In this document: positions 25,736 to 33,837 of the stretch, in pieces
How the letters are laid out: each line of letters begins with the position of its first letter
Numbering within the stretch: position 1 is the stretch's first letter
Assembly: GCA_903885605.1 (NCBI GenBank)
Contig: CAISJD010000072.1
Span: 1 to 64,000, forward strand
Reading direction: 5' to 3'
Source of the DNA: an uncultured Chthonomonas sp.
GTDB taxonomy: Bacteria; Armatimonadota; Chthonomonadetes; Chthonomonadales; CAJBBX01
DNA: 64,000 nucleotides
Translations under genes and position numbers: made by a program
Notes under the pieces: generated by a model
What the model was told of the DNA's origin: nothing
The model's input: only the letters and a program-made list of their open reading frames with translations
The model's database searches: none

Positions 25736-28364
25736 GGAGCAGGCCGCCTGCCGCCGTGGCGCGAACGCGCTCACCCTCCAGTGTACTCACAGCCGCGCCG
25801 ACCGGACCGCCCGGAAGGCGCAGAACCGCCTCGCCGCCCAGCGTGGAGCGCAGCGTGGCCGATAGGAGCTTCCTTCCCCGCCACTCGGCCCCGACCTCGA
25901 AGCCGCCACGGGCGCGCAGGCCCGCGAAGGAGCCCTCGGGCCAGGCCGCGGGCAGCGCCGGCAGGATGCCGATCTCGTGGGTGATGGAGCCGGGCAGGGC
26001 GCCGGGAGCCCGCACGTGCGACTGCAGGAGCATCTCGCCCATGCCACCCACAATGCCGAAGTTGCCGTCCATCTGGAAGGGCGGGTGGACCGTGAAGAGG
26101 TTCTCCATGGTGTTGTAGCGCAGGAGGCTCGCCACCATTTCGTGCGCCTTCTCCGGCCGGCCCAGCCGCGCCCAGAAGGCGGTGCGCCAGGGCCACGTCC
26201 ACGACCTGCGCGAGTCGCCCGTGGTGGCGCGGCCCTCCAGCGAGACGATAGCCGCCTTCGCCCACTCCGGCGTGGCGCTGAGGCTGATCTGCCTGCCCGG
26301 GTAGACGGCAAAGAGGTGCGACGTGTGGCGGTGGTCGCTCTTCTCCAGCTCGGGGCGCTCGGTGGTCCACTCCATGATCTGCCCCCACGAGCCCACCTGC
26401 GGCCCCAGCAGCCGGTCGCGTGCGGCGGCCACGCGGTTGCGGAACTCGCGATCGGCTCCCAGGGCATCGGCGGCGTGGATCGTATGGCTGAAGAGGTCCC
26501 AGACGATCTGCTGGTCGTGGGCCACGCCGTCCTCGCGGGGGCCATGCTCCGGCGACCAGCCCATGGGAGCCACGAGCTTGCCGTTTCGCTCCACCAGGTG
26601 GTGCAGCCAGAACTCGCTCACGTCGCGCAGGATGGGCCACGCCGACGCGCGCAGGAAGGCCCGGTCGCCGGTGAACTCATAGTGGTCCATGAAGTGCTGT
26701 GCCAGCCAGGCCGAGGCGGGCAGGTTCCACTCCCAACCGTTGCCGCCGTAGGCGTTGACGCTGGTGCGCATGGTCCAGCCCGGCGTCTCTTTGCCGAACG
26801 AGGCCAGCGTCGCCTCGCGGCTCGCCGGAGCCATGGCCTCCACCCATCGGAGCAGCGGCAGGGCGCACTCGCTCAGGTTGCCGGGTTCGGCGCCCCAGTA
26901 GTTCATCTGCAGGTTGATGTTGGTGTGGTAGTCGGCGAACCAGGCGGGCTGGAGCCCATCGGCCCAGAGCCCCTGCAGGTTGGCCGGGAGCGCGGTGCGG
27001 GAGCAGGAGAGGAGCAGGTAGCGCCCGTACTGGAAGAGCGTCGCCTCCAGGTCGTCGTCGGGCTTGCCGGCGGCGTAGGACTTCAGCCGCGCATGCGTGT
27101 CCAGCCCCGCCGGCGGGACGCCGAGGTCCAGCTTCACCCGCCCGAAGAGCGCGGCGTGGGCGCGGACGTGGTCGGCGCGAAGCTGCTCGTAGGGCAGTCG
27201 GGCGGCGGCGGCCACGCGGCGCGAGGCGGCCCCGGCCGGCTCCTTGCCCGAGCGGAAGCCGACGGCGGGGTCCAGAGCGTAGTCGGTGCCGCAGCCGAGG
27301 ATGAGCGTCAGGCCGTCGCAGCCCTGGTACCGCAGGGCGCCGGCGGCGGCCGTCACGGTTCCGCCCTGTGCCACGGCCCGCAGCCGCGCGGCGTAGCGCA
27401 GGCCGTTCTCCAGAGCGCCGGCGAAGGTCAGCGTGGCGGCGGCGGCGCGCGTGGCCGATTTCCGGGCATCGGCCAGTCGAACCACGCCGCCGAGCTTGCC
27501 CGGCTGGTCTGCCGTGAGTCGAACTACGATGGCCTGGCCCGGACCGGAGGCGAACGCCTCGCGGGTGTAGGCGACGCCGCCCTCGGTCCAAGAGGTCCGC
27601 ACGACGCCTGTGCCGAGGTCAAGCACGCGCTGGTAGCCCGCCGGAACCTGGTCGGCGGAGACGCCCTCCAGCGCGATCTCTGCGATCTGGAAGTGCGTGG
27701 CGTCGGACGCGGGCTGGAAGACGAGGCGGTAGTGACGGTAGCCGCGCTGGTTGCCGAATGCGAAGCGGCGCGTCTCGTGCCGGGCGGCGAAGGGCGGCTC
27801 GTTGTCGTGCCAGTCCAGCGGGGTCCAGAGCTGGCCGTCATCGGAACCGTCGAGACGCCAGGTGCGGGGGTCGCGCAGGGGCATATCGTCGGCGGAGGTG
27901 AGGCTGTAGGCGGCCACCACCCGCTGCTGCGGCAGGTCGACCTGCCAGATGAGCGGCTTGCCTTCGTGGATGACACACCACTTGGTGCCCGGGTCGCCGT
28001 CCATGGTGGCGGTGATCGGGTTGCCCTCGTGGTCGGGCGCATGGCCGCTGGCGCAGGTCAGCCGCGGGCCGCCGCCGGACGCGGTCTCGATGGTCAGGTC
28101 GCCGAAGCTCTGGTAGGTGCCGAACGTCTTCACGTCATAGGCGCCCGAGGGGTTCTTCCCGCCGGACCAGAGCGTGATGTCGTTGAACTGAATCCGCTCC
28201 GTGTCGGTCCGCCCGAAGACCATGGCGCCGATCCGCCCGTTGCCGATGGGCAGCGCCTCGCGGTCCCAAGCGCGGGCCGGTCGGCTGAAACGTATCTCCG
28301 GCGAGGCGATCGCGGCCCCTGCCAGCACCATCACGGCCACGATGGCCGGCGCCCATTGCATCAT
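25686..28364 (-). CDS. GH95 glycosidase (alpha-L-fucosidase/galactosidase family), secreted
   Basis: The 892-residue protein begins with a signal (MMQWAPAIVAVMVLAGAAIAS) and continues RAWDREALPIGNGRIGAMVFG and IQFNDITLWSGG, the hallmark opening of GH95. The catalytic region contains NINLQMNYWGAEPGNL, with the paired Asn residues that activate water in GH95, and PMGWSPEHGP, with the proposed acid Glu. A discoidin-like insertion (TWRLDGSDDGQLWTPLDW, about residues 155-215) interrupts the N-terminal beta-sandwich. The start at 28364 has GGAGGT six bases upstream. Its 3' end is duplicated beyond the adjoining ATPase module. It probably removes terminal fucose from exported or environmental glycans. 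Confidence 0.95.
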   Translation of the reverse strand: MMQWAPAIVAVMVLAGAAIASPEIRFSRPARAWDREALPIGNGRIGAMVFGRTDTERIQFNDITLWSGGKNPSGAYDVKTFGTYQSFGDLTIETASGGGPRLTCASGHAPDHEGNPITATMDGDPGTKWCVIHEGKPLIWQVDLPQQRVVAAYSLTSADDMPLRDPRTWRLDGSDDGQLWTPLDWHDNEPPFAARHETRRFAFGNQRGYRHYRLVFQPASDATHFQIAEIALEGVSADQVPAGYQRVLDLGTGVVRTSWTEGGVAYTREAFASGPGQAIVVRLTADQPGKLGGVVRLADARKSATRAAAATLTFAGALENGLRYAARLRAVAQGGTVTAAAGALRYQGCDGLTLILGCGTDYALDPAVGFRSGKEPAGAASRRVAAAARLPYEQLRADHVRAHAALFGRVKLDLGVPPAGLDTHARLKSYAAGKPDDDLEATLFQYGRYLLLSCSRTALPANLQGLWADGLQPAWFADYHTNINLQMNYWGAEPGNLSECALPLLRWVEAMAPASREATLASFGKETPGWTMRTSVNAYGGNGWEWNLPASAWLAQHFMDHYEFTGDRAFLRASAWPILRDVSEFWLHHLVERNGKLVAPMGWSPEHGPREDGVAHDQQIVWDLFSHTIHAADALGADREFRNRVAAARDRLLGPQVGSWGQIMEWTTERPELEKSDHRHTSHLFAVYPGRQISLSATPEWAKAAIVSLEGRATTGDSRRSWTWPWRTAFWARLGRPEKAHEMVASLLRYNTMENLFTVHPPFQMDGNFGIVGGMGEMLLQSHVRAPGALPGSITHEIGILPALPAAWPEGSFAGLRARGGFEVGAEWRGRKLLSATLRSTLGGEAVLRLPGGPVGAAVSTLEGERVRATAAGGLLRFATRRGRSYIITPGR

Positions 28365-28467
28365 CCAAGCACCTCCGCGGCGCGGCCGGGGCATCCCATC
28401 GCCGGCGCGCTCCCTCCACGTTACCCCAGACAGGCAGGGCGAAGGAGCCGAGCGCCTGGTGCGGTAG

Positions 28468-28473
28468 CATGAT
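28468..28473 (+). promoter_or_regulatory. candidate -10 element (CATGAT) for GH29 fusion gene
   Basis: GCGGTAGCATGATCGG lies 50 bases before the ATG at 28523, in the divergent region between the GH95 and GH29-fusion genes. It resembles other -10 candidates in this window but matches the consensus only moderately. Confidence 0.3.
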
Positions 28474-28522
28474 CGGTACATTGACCGCCGCAAGCATCCG
28501 CACGGAGCCGGGGAGGATTGGC

Positions 28523-31500
28523 ATGGAGCTTCGCGTAGCCCTGTTCGTGATCGGCGCCCTGATGGCCTCCGCCGCCGGGGCGGCCCTGCCCTCGCCCGCG
28601 GCAGCGCGTGCGCCGATCCGCGCCTTCTGCATCGACTTCAACTGGGGCGAAGGGGGCGTGGGCGGCTTCGCCAAGCCGGGGCTTTGGGCCGATGCCTCGC
28701 CGGCCGACCATGTGGCCTGGTACAAGGCGCTGGGCTGCGACACCATCCAGACCTTCGCGGTCTCCTGCAACGGCTACGCCTGGTACAAGGGCGGCAAGGT
28801 GCCCGCGCAGCCGGGCCTTCTGCACGACTTCCTGCCCGAGACGGTGCGCCTGGGCCACCGGCGCGGCATGAAGGTGATGGGTTACTTCTGCGCGGCGGCC
28901 AACATCCGCTGGTCGCAGGAGCACCCCGAACTGAGCTACGGTGCGCAGGGCGACCAGTGCATCCCCTTCACCGACGCCTACCTCGCGTACCTTAAGGAAG
29001 CCGTGGAGGAGGGGCTGCGGCTGGGCAAGATGGACGGCTTCATGGTCGACTGGCTCTTCTGCCCCAGCGATGGCGCCCGGCAGCATGCGACGGGCGGCAA
29101 GGGGCTGGCATGTGAGCGCGACCTCTTCGAGAAGCTCCTCTCGAAGCGCTTCCCCGGCGAGTCCGCGCTGACCGCCGATGATCGCGCCGCCTACGAGAGC
29201 CGCGCCGTGGAGCGCTGCTGGCGCGTGATCCACGACACCGCGAAACGCGTGAAGCGGGACTGCACGATCTGGCTCTCCTGCCACAACCCGCGCACGCCAG
29301 GCCTCGTGGGCAACAGCGTCCTGAAGGAGGTCGATTGGTTCATGGAGGAGGGAGGGCGGCCCGGCGAGCTGCAGGCCATCGCGCCACGCTTCGGTCCCCA
29401 GACGCGGCCGCTCCTCTGCCTGGTCGGCTGGGGTGACGGCCATGATGCCGCGGAGACGCTATCGGACCCCGCCAACCGCGCCTACGGCATCTACGGCTTC
29501 GCGAAGCCCGACGGCTCCTCCCTGCCGCGGCCGGTGGCGCTCTATCGATCCAAGCCCTCGGCCGCCTTCTCGGGCAACGACCGCAACATCGCCGTCCTCG
29601 CCCGCTGGTTCAACGGACGTCCGCTGGACGAGGTGCGGCCCCTGCGCGCGCCCCTCGCCCGGCCCAGCGCCGCCCAGTACGCATGGCACGAACAGGAGCG
29701 CCTCCTCTTCGTCTGCCTCGGCGTGGCCACGTGGCTCGGCACGGAGTACGACACCGACGGCAAGTTCGACCTGACCAGGATGGACCCCAGCCGGTTCGAC
29801 GCCGACGAGGTCTGCCGAGCTGCCGAGGCCTGGGGAGCCAGGGAGGTGCTGCTGGTCGCCAGCCACGTGGGCGGCTTCTGCTGGTGGCCCTCCACGACCA
29901 CCGAGTACTGCGTGCGCAACATCGCCTGGCGCGGCGGCAAGGGCAACCTGGTGAAGGAGGTGGCTGACGCCTGCCGCAGGCACGGGCTGAGCATCGGCAT
30001 CTACCTCTACCCGGACGACGTGCGCTTCACCAAGTCCATCGGCGCCGGCGGCAAGACCGACGATCCCGCCAGGCAGGCGGAGTGGACACGCCTCTTCCGC
30101 ACCCAGTGGGAAGAGGTGCTGGGCTTCTGCGGTCCCGACCTGGTGCGCGAGGTCTGGCTGGACGGCGGCTCGATCATCGACCTGTCGGACATCCTGAAGC
30201 GCCTGGCGCCCAATGCCGTGGTCTTCCAGGGCCGGAACGCCTCGATCCGCTGGGTGGGCAACGAGGCGGGCGTCTCCCGCGACCCGAACTGGAACAGCCT
30301 GCGGCGCGCCGACCTGGCCTCCGGCGGGGCATCGCAGGAGCAGAGCGACCCCGACGGCGACGCCTGGGCCCCGGTGGAGTGCGACACGCCGCTCTACGAC
30401 CACAACTGGTTCTGGAACCCCGGCAACGAGCGGAAGCGCAAGAGCACGGAGAAGCTGCTGGACCTCTACGTGCAGTCGGCCGGGCGCGGCTCCGTGCTGC
30501 TGCTCAACGCCACGCCGAACACCTCGGGCCGCATCCCTGACGGCGATATGGCTCGCTACACCGAGCTCGGCCAGGCTATCGAGCGCAACTTCGGCCACCC
30601 CGTGGCGGCCGTGAAGTCCGTCAGGGGACGCACCGCGACCCTCGAGCTGGGCGGACCGAAGCAGGTGAACTGCGTCGACCTCTGGGAGGAGTACCGCGAG
30701 GGGCACCGCATCCGCGCCTACACGGTGGAGGGGCGCGCGGGCGGCAAGTGGCAGAGGCTGGCCTCGGGCACGGCCGTGGGACGGAGGAAGGTCGACCTCT
30801 TCGCGCCCGTCACGGTCGACATGATTCGCGTGCGCATCACCGAAGCCGTCGGTACACCGACCCTCCGGCTGCTGCAGGCCCACCGCGTCGATGAGCGGCT
30901 GGCGCAGGCGCACCAGACGCCGCTGAGCCAGGGCTGCGCCGCCACGGCCTCGACCAGCCACAGCGCGCCCTACGAGCCGAAGTACCTGGTCGATGGCGAC
31001 ACGGGCAGCCGCTGGGGCTCCATCGACGGCGATCCCGATCCGTGGGCGGAGATCGACCTGGGCCGCCCGCGCAAGTTCGCACGGGCCCGCATCATGGAGC
31101 TGGCGGACCGCGTGCAGGCCTTCACCATCGAGACGCGGAGTGCACCGGACCAGCCGTGGCGCACCGTGCAACCCGGCTCCACCATCGGGGCGGACTGGCA
31201 GGCCGACTTCGAGCGCGTCACGGGCCGGTACGTCCGCTTCCACATCCTCAAGTACACCGGACCGGGCCCAACGCTCTGGGAGTTCCAGATCTTCGACCGG
31301 CCCGAGGCATGGGAGACGGCCGGCCAGTGGCGCGGCGCCGAAGCGACCGTCGACCTCTCCGCCGTCGTCACCGAGGCGGGGCAGTACGACGTGCAGTTTG
31401 TGGGCGCCGACGGCAAGCCCGTGCCCATCACCGAGGCAAAGGCCATCCTGGAGCGGCGCCCGGCAGCGTCAGGCGTCGTAACAGGGGCCGGAACCGACAC

Positions 31501-31615
31501 GGTCACGCTGAACCGAACGCAAGCCATCGGCCCCGGCGCATCGACGGCGATCCAGGTGCGGCTCAAGGCCGACGCGGGAACGGAGGGCGTGGTGAAGGTC
31601 CGAGCACGGGGGTAG
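28523..31615 (+). CDS. secreted two-barrel protein: unknown TIM barrel fused to GH29 plus discoidin domain
   Basis: The 1030-residue protein has a signal peptide (MELRVALFVIGALMASAAGAA) and GGGGAGG before the ATG. Residues of about 28-370 form an unassigned barrel-like domain (IRAFCIDFNWGEGGVGGF, DTIQTFAVSCNGYAWYKGG, MDGFMVDWLFCPS, TIWLSCHNPR). From about 385 a GH29-type fucosidase domain follows, ending its core with LVREVWLDGGSI, where Asp near 547 is at the nucleophile position. After a beta-sandwich a coagulation-factor-5/8 (discoidin) domain spans about 810-925 (LVDGDTGSRWGS, WAEIDLGRPRKFARA). The enzyme probably acts on fucosylated polysaccharide outside the cytoplasm. The first barrel has acidic residues in plausible positions but no family assignment. 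Confidence 0.88.
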   Translation: MELRVALFVIGALMASAAGAALPSPAAARAPIRAFCIDFNWGEGGVGGFAKPGLWADASPADHVAWYKALGCDTIQTFAVSCNGYAWYKGGKVPAQPGLLHDFLPETVRLGHRRGMKVMGYFCAAANIRWSQEHPELSYGAQGDQCIPFTDAYLAYLKEAVEEGLRLGKMDGFMVDWLFCPSDGARQHATGGKGLACERDLFEKLLSKRFPGESALTADDRAAYESRAVERCWRVIHDTAKRVKRDCTIWLSCHNPRTPGLVGNSVLKEVDWFMEEGGRPGELQAIAPRFGPQTRPLLCLVGWGDGHDAAETLSDPANRAYGIYGFAKPDGSSLPRPVALYRSKPSAAFSGNDRNIAVLARWFNGRPLDEVRPLRAPLARPSAAQYAWHEQERLLFVCLGVATWLGTEYDTDGKFDLTRMDPSRFDADEVCRAAEAWGAREVLLVASHVGGFCWWPSTTTEYCVRNIAWRGGKGNLVKEVADACRRHGLSIGIYLYPDDVRFTKSIGAGGKTDDPARQAEWTRLFRTQWEEVLGFCGPDLVREVWLDGGSIIDLSDILKRLAPNAVVFQGRNASIRWVGNEAGVSRDPNWNSLRRADLASGGASQEQSDPDGDAWAPVECDTPLYDHNWFWNPGNERKRKSTEKLLDLYVQSAGRGSVLLLNATPNTSGRIPDGDMARYTELGQAIERNFGHPVAAVKSVRGRTATLELGGPKQVNCVDLWEEYREGHRIRAYTVEGRAGGKWQRLASGTAVGRRKVDLFAPVTVDMIRVRITEAVGTPTLRLLQAHRVDERLAQAHQTPLSQGCAATASTSHSAPYEPKYLVDGDTGSRWGSIDGDPDPWAEIDLGRPRKFARARIMELADRVQAFTIETRSAPDQPWRTVQPGSTIGADWQADFERVTGRYVRFHILKYTGPGPTLWEFQIFDRPEAWETAGQWRGAEATVDLSAVVTEAGQYDVQFVGADGKPVPITEAKAILERRPAASGVVTGAGTDTVTLNRTQAIGPGASTAIQVRLKADAGTEGVVKVRARG

Positions 31616-31650
31616 AGGTAGTAGGCTGTGAGGTGGGAGGCGATTCCGCC

Positions 31651-32037
31651 ATGCCGCTCGTTCTGAGCCACATCGAGAAGGCCGTGCAGTCGCTGAGGCG
31701 TTCGCTCGACCAACCGCTCGATGAGTTCTCGCGCGATGCAGTGATCCAGCGGTTCGCGTACACCTATGAACTCGCCTGGAAGCTGCTTCGCCGGGTGTTG
31801 CTGCACGAGTTCGGCCGGACCCATATCGACGGCGCGCCCCGCAGGGAGCTGTTCCGGGCCGCAGCACAACATGGGCTGATCCCGGATCCTGCTCCGTGGT
31901 TCGACTTCCATGATGCTCGGAACCTCGCCTCGCACACCTACAACGAGGTCATTTCGGACGAGGTGCACCGCGTAGCCGCCGGCTTCCTGCCGGCCGCGGA
32001 GGCGCTACTGACCGCCTTGGAGCCATTCGGTGCCTAG
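31651..32037 (+). CDS. HepT-like nucleotidyltransferase-substrate-binding protein (toxin)
   Basis: The 128-residue all-helical protein matches the HI0074/HepT-like family: VLSHIEKAVQSLRRSL, then RDAVIQRFAYTYELAWKLLRRVLL and FHDARNLASHTYNE, the last containing an RNxxxH-like motif as in HEPN ribonucleases. GGGAGG precedes the ATG at 31651. The gene overlaps the following nucleotidyltransferase gene by eight bases. In type VII toxin-antitoxin systems the HEPN protein is the toxin and the MNT enzyme inactivates it by AMP transfer; this pair has the right order and overlap. Confidence 0.88.
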   Translation: MPLVLSHIEKAVQSLRRSLDQPLDEFSRDAVIQRFAYTYELAWKLLRRVLLHEFGRTHIDGAPRRELFRAAAQHGLIPDPAPWFDFHDARNLASHTYNEVISDEVHRVAAGFLPAAEALLTALEPFGA

Positions 32038-32329
32038 CCTCGCCCTTGCCGCCGGCGACCTGGCGCTGGTCCGTCAGATCCTCGCCCGGCACGTGGCGGG
32101 AACGCCGGTGGTCGCCTTCGGGAGCCGCGTCACGGGTGAGGCCCGGACGTGGTCCGACCTCGACCTCATGCTCCTCACGCAGTCGCCGCCGCCGGCGCCG
32201 GCTCTGGCCGACCTGCGCGAGGAGTTCATGGTGTCGGATCTGCCCATCAGCGTTGACGTCATCGATGCGTCACGGGCCGATCCGGCGTTCGTCGAGGCCG
32301 CGCTCCGTGGAGCTCTACCGATCGCGTAG
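32030..32329 (+). CDS. MNT-type nucleotidyltransferase (antitoxin)
   Basis: The 99-residue protein has the minimal nucleotidyltransferase motif VVAFGSRVTGEARTWSDLDLMLL (GSx10DxD) and a second acidic strand (ISVDVIDAS), as expected for MNT/MntA proteins. The GTG start overlaps the HepT gene by eight bases. By analogy with MntA-HepT it should transfer AMP groups from ATP onto the HepT-like partner and so neutralise it. The system may act in plasmid or phage conflict. Confidence 0.9.
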   Translation: MPSLALAAGDLALVRQILARHVAGTPVVAFGSRVTGEARTWSDLDLMLLTQSPPPAPALADLREEFMVSDLPISVDVIDASRADPAFVEAALRGALPIA

Positions 32330-32379
32330 CATGGGCATCCCATGGAGGTGCGCCGATCACGTAGCGCCTCCTCTGCTCC

Positions 32380-33837
32380 TTACTGCCGTATCGTCGCCCA
32401 CTCCTTCAGCAGCTCCGGACCGCCGCCGCTGAGGAACTTCAGCATCGTCGGCGCGGCTCTGTAGGGCTTCCCGGCGGGGCCGCCCTTGCAGTCCACGAGG
32501 GATAGCTCCACCCCGACGGGCGCGCCCTTCAGCTCGCCTGGGCGGGGCCAGTTGCCGTCGTCGCGCGGGGTGCCGGCCGACGACGGGACCAGCTCCAGCC
32601 GCACGTAGAGCTGCCGGTCGGTCGGATCCAGCGCCCCGATCTGCACGGCGCGGTCGGCCTTCGGCGCACGGAAGGCCACCCAGGGCTGCGGCTGCGCCTC
32701 GGGATAGCTGTAGTACTGCTCCGGTCCCTGATCGCCGAACGGCGACATGTTGTTGAAGACGCTGAAGATCGTGGCCGCCGTGGTGGCCGGCGCCGCCGCC
32801 GTGCCGGAGGGGCGCACCATCTCCGTGGCCTTCAGGGCGCCGCGCGTGGCGCCGAGCCCCTGGATGCCGCCAAGCACCGGGAAGTAGGTCTCGCCCACGG
32901 GCAGGTCAGTGCGGTTGTCGATGGCCAGTTCGAAGAGCGCGCCGCCGTCGCGCAGCCGCACGGTGAGCGTGGCCGAGGCGTCGTAGGCCTCGCCCAGGTA
33001 GTTGCACAGGGGGCCATCCCATCGCAGCGTCAGCTTCCGGCCCTCGACGGCGGCGCTGCTCAGCTTCTGGTCGCGGCCGAAGATCCAGTTGGCTTCCAGC
33101 GTCTGCCATGGCTCCTTGCCGGGGATCGGCAGCGCGAAGCGGAAGCTGCCCGCCAGCCGCGGCTCCAGGATCAGGTCGAAGCCCGTCGACTTGTCCAGGA
33201 TGCGCGTGATGGAGCCGTTGGCGCGGTCGGCCTCGATGGCCAGGGCCGCGTCCTCCAGGCGGAGGCTCTTGCGCGGGTCGAAGCGCCCGGACCGGCGCAC
33301 GGGCTGCACGAAATCGGCCGGGAAGTCCGCCGTTCGCACGTCGTCGATGCAGAGCATGGAGTAGGTCGCCATCTCGGCATCGTCCACGGCCTCCACGTAG
33401 ACGCTCTTGCCCTTGTGCTTGGAGCCGTCGAGGTAGGCGGGCACGAAGACGGTGGTGTCGGGCGCGTAGACGCGGTCGATCTCGGTCCCGTCTGCCAGCT
33501 TCAGGGAGACGTGGTTCCAGCGCCGCGGCTGGCCGGTCCCGTGGATGGAGCTCCAGCCGGAGACGAGCAGGCGCACGGCGTCCTTATCCATGGTGAAGGG
33601 CTTGGACTTGAGAACGCCCAGCGCGGGCTCGCCCTTGCCGCCGCTCCAGGCCCAGCTCTTGCCTGCCCAGCCGGAGTAGTAGCCGCAGGAGTTGTCCACG
33701 ACCACCCAGTTCGGGTCGGCAACCCAGCCGGCGAAGCCGCCGCTCTCGAACCCGCCGTTCTCGATGCCCTGCGCCCGCGCCGCCCCCGGCCAGAGGCAGG
33801 CCGCCAGAAGGGCCGTCAACGCCGCCGCTCGCCTCAT
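32380..33837 (-). CDS. secreted DUF6259-associated beta-sandwich protein
   Basis: The 485-residue protein has a signal peptide (MRRAAALTALLAACLWPGAARA). A carbohydrate-binding-module-like N-terminal domain follows (GIENGGFESGGFAGWV, VRLLVSGWSSIHG, VSLKLADGTEIDRVYA). The second half (LRLEDAALAIEADRANGSITRILDKSTGFDL, LTLRWDGPL, GETYFPVLGGIQGL) matches the galactose-mutarotase-like N-terminal domain of DUF6259 glycosidases. That domain also occurs in its upstream neighbour, to which it is coupled by an ATGA overlap. The catalytic barrel of such proteins is absent here, so it may be a binding or accessory partner of the neighbour rather than an enzyme. Confidence 0.75.
   Translation of the reverse strand: MRRAAALTALLAACLWPGAARAQGIENGGFESGGFAGWVADPNWVVVDNSCGYYSGWAGKSWAWSGGKGEPALGVLKSKPFTMDKDAVRLLVSGWSSIHGTGQPRRWNHVSLKLADGTEIDRVYAPDTTVFVPAYLDGSKHKGKSVYVEAVDDAEMATYSMLCIDDVRTADFPADFVQPVRRSGRFDPRKSLRLEDAALAIEADRANGSITRILDKSTGFDLILEPRLAGSFRFALPIPGKEPWQTLEANWIFGRDQKLSSAAVEGRKLTLRWDGPLCNYLGEAYDASATLTVRLRDGGALFELAIDNRTDLPVGETYFPVLGGIQGLGATRGALKATEMVRPSGTAAAPATTAATIFSVFNNMSPFGDQGPEQYYSYPEAQPQPWVAFRAPKADRAVQIGALDPTDRQLYVRLELVPSSAGTPRDDGNWPRPGELKGAPVGVELSLVDCKGGPAGKPYRAAPTMLKFLSGGGPELLKEWATIRQ

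Noticed and set aside
31042-32037. A long frame covering the HepT-like gene from far upstream
   Set aside because: Only the part from the ATG at 31651, with its own Shine-Dalgarno, matches HepT. The upstream part overlaps the GH29 fusion in another frame and has shadow composition.
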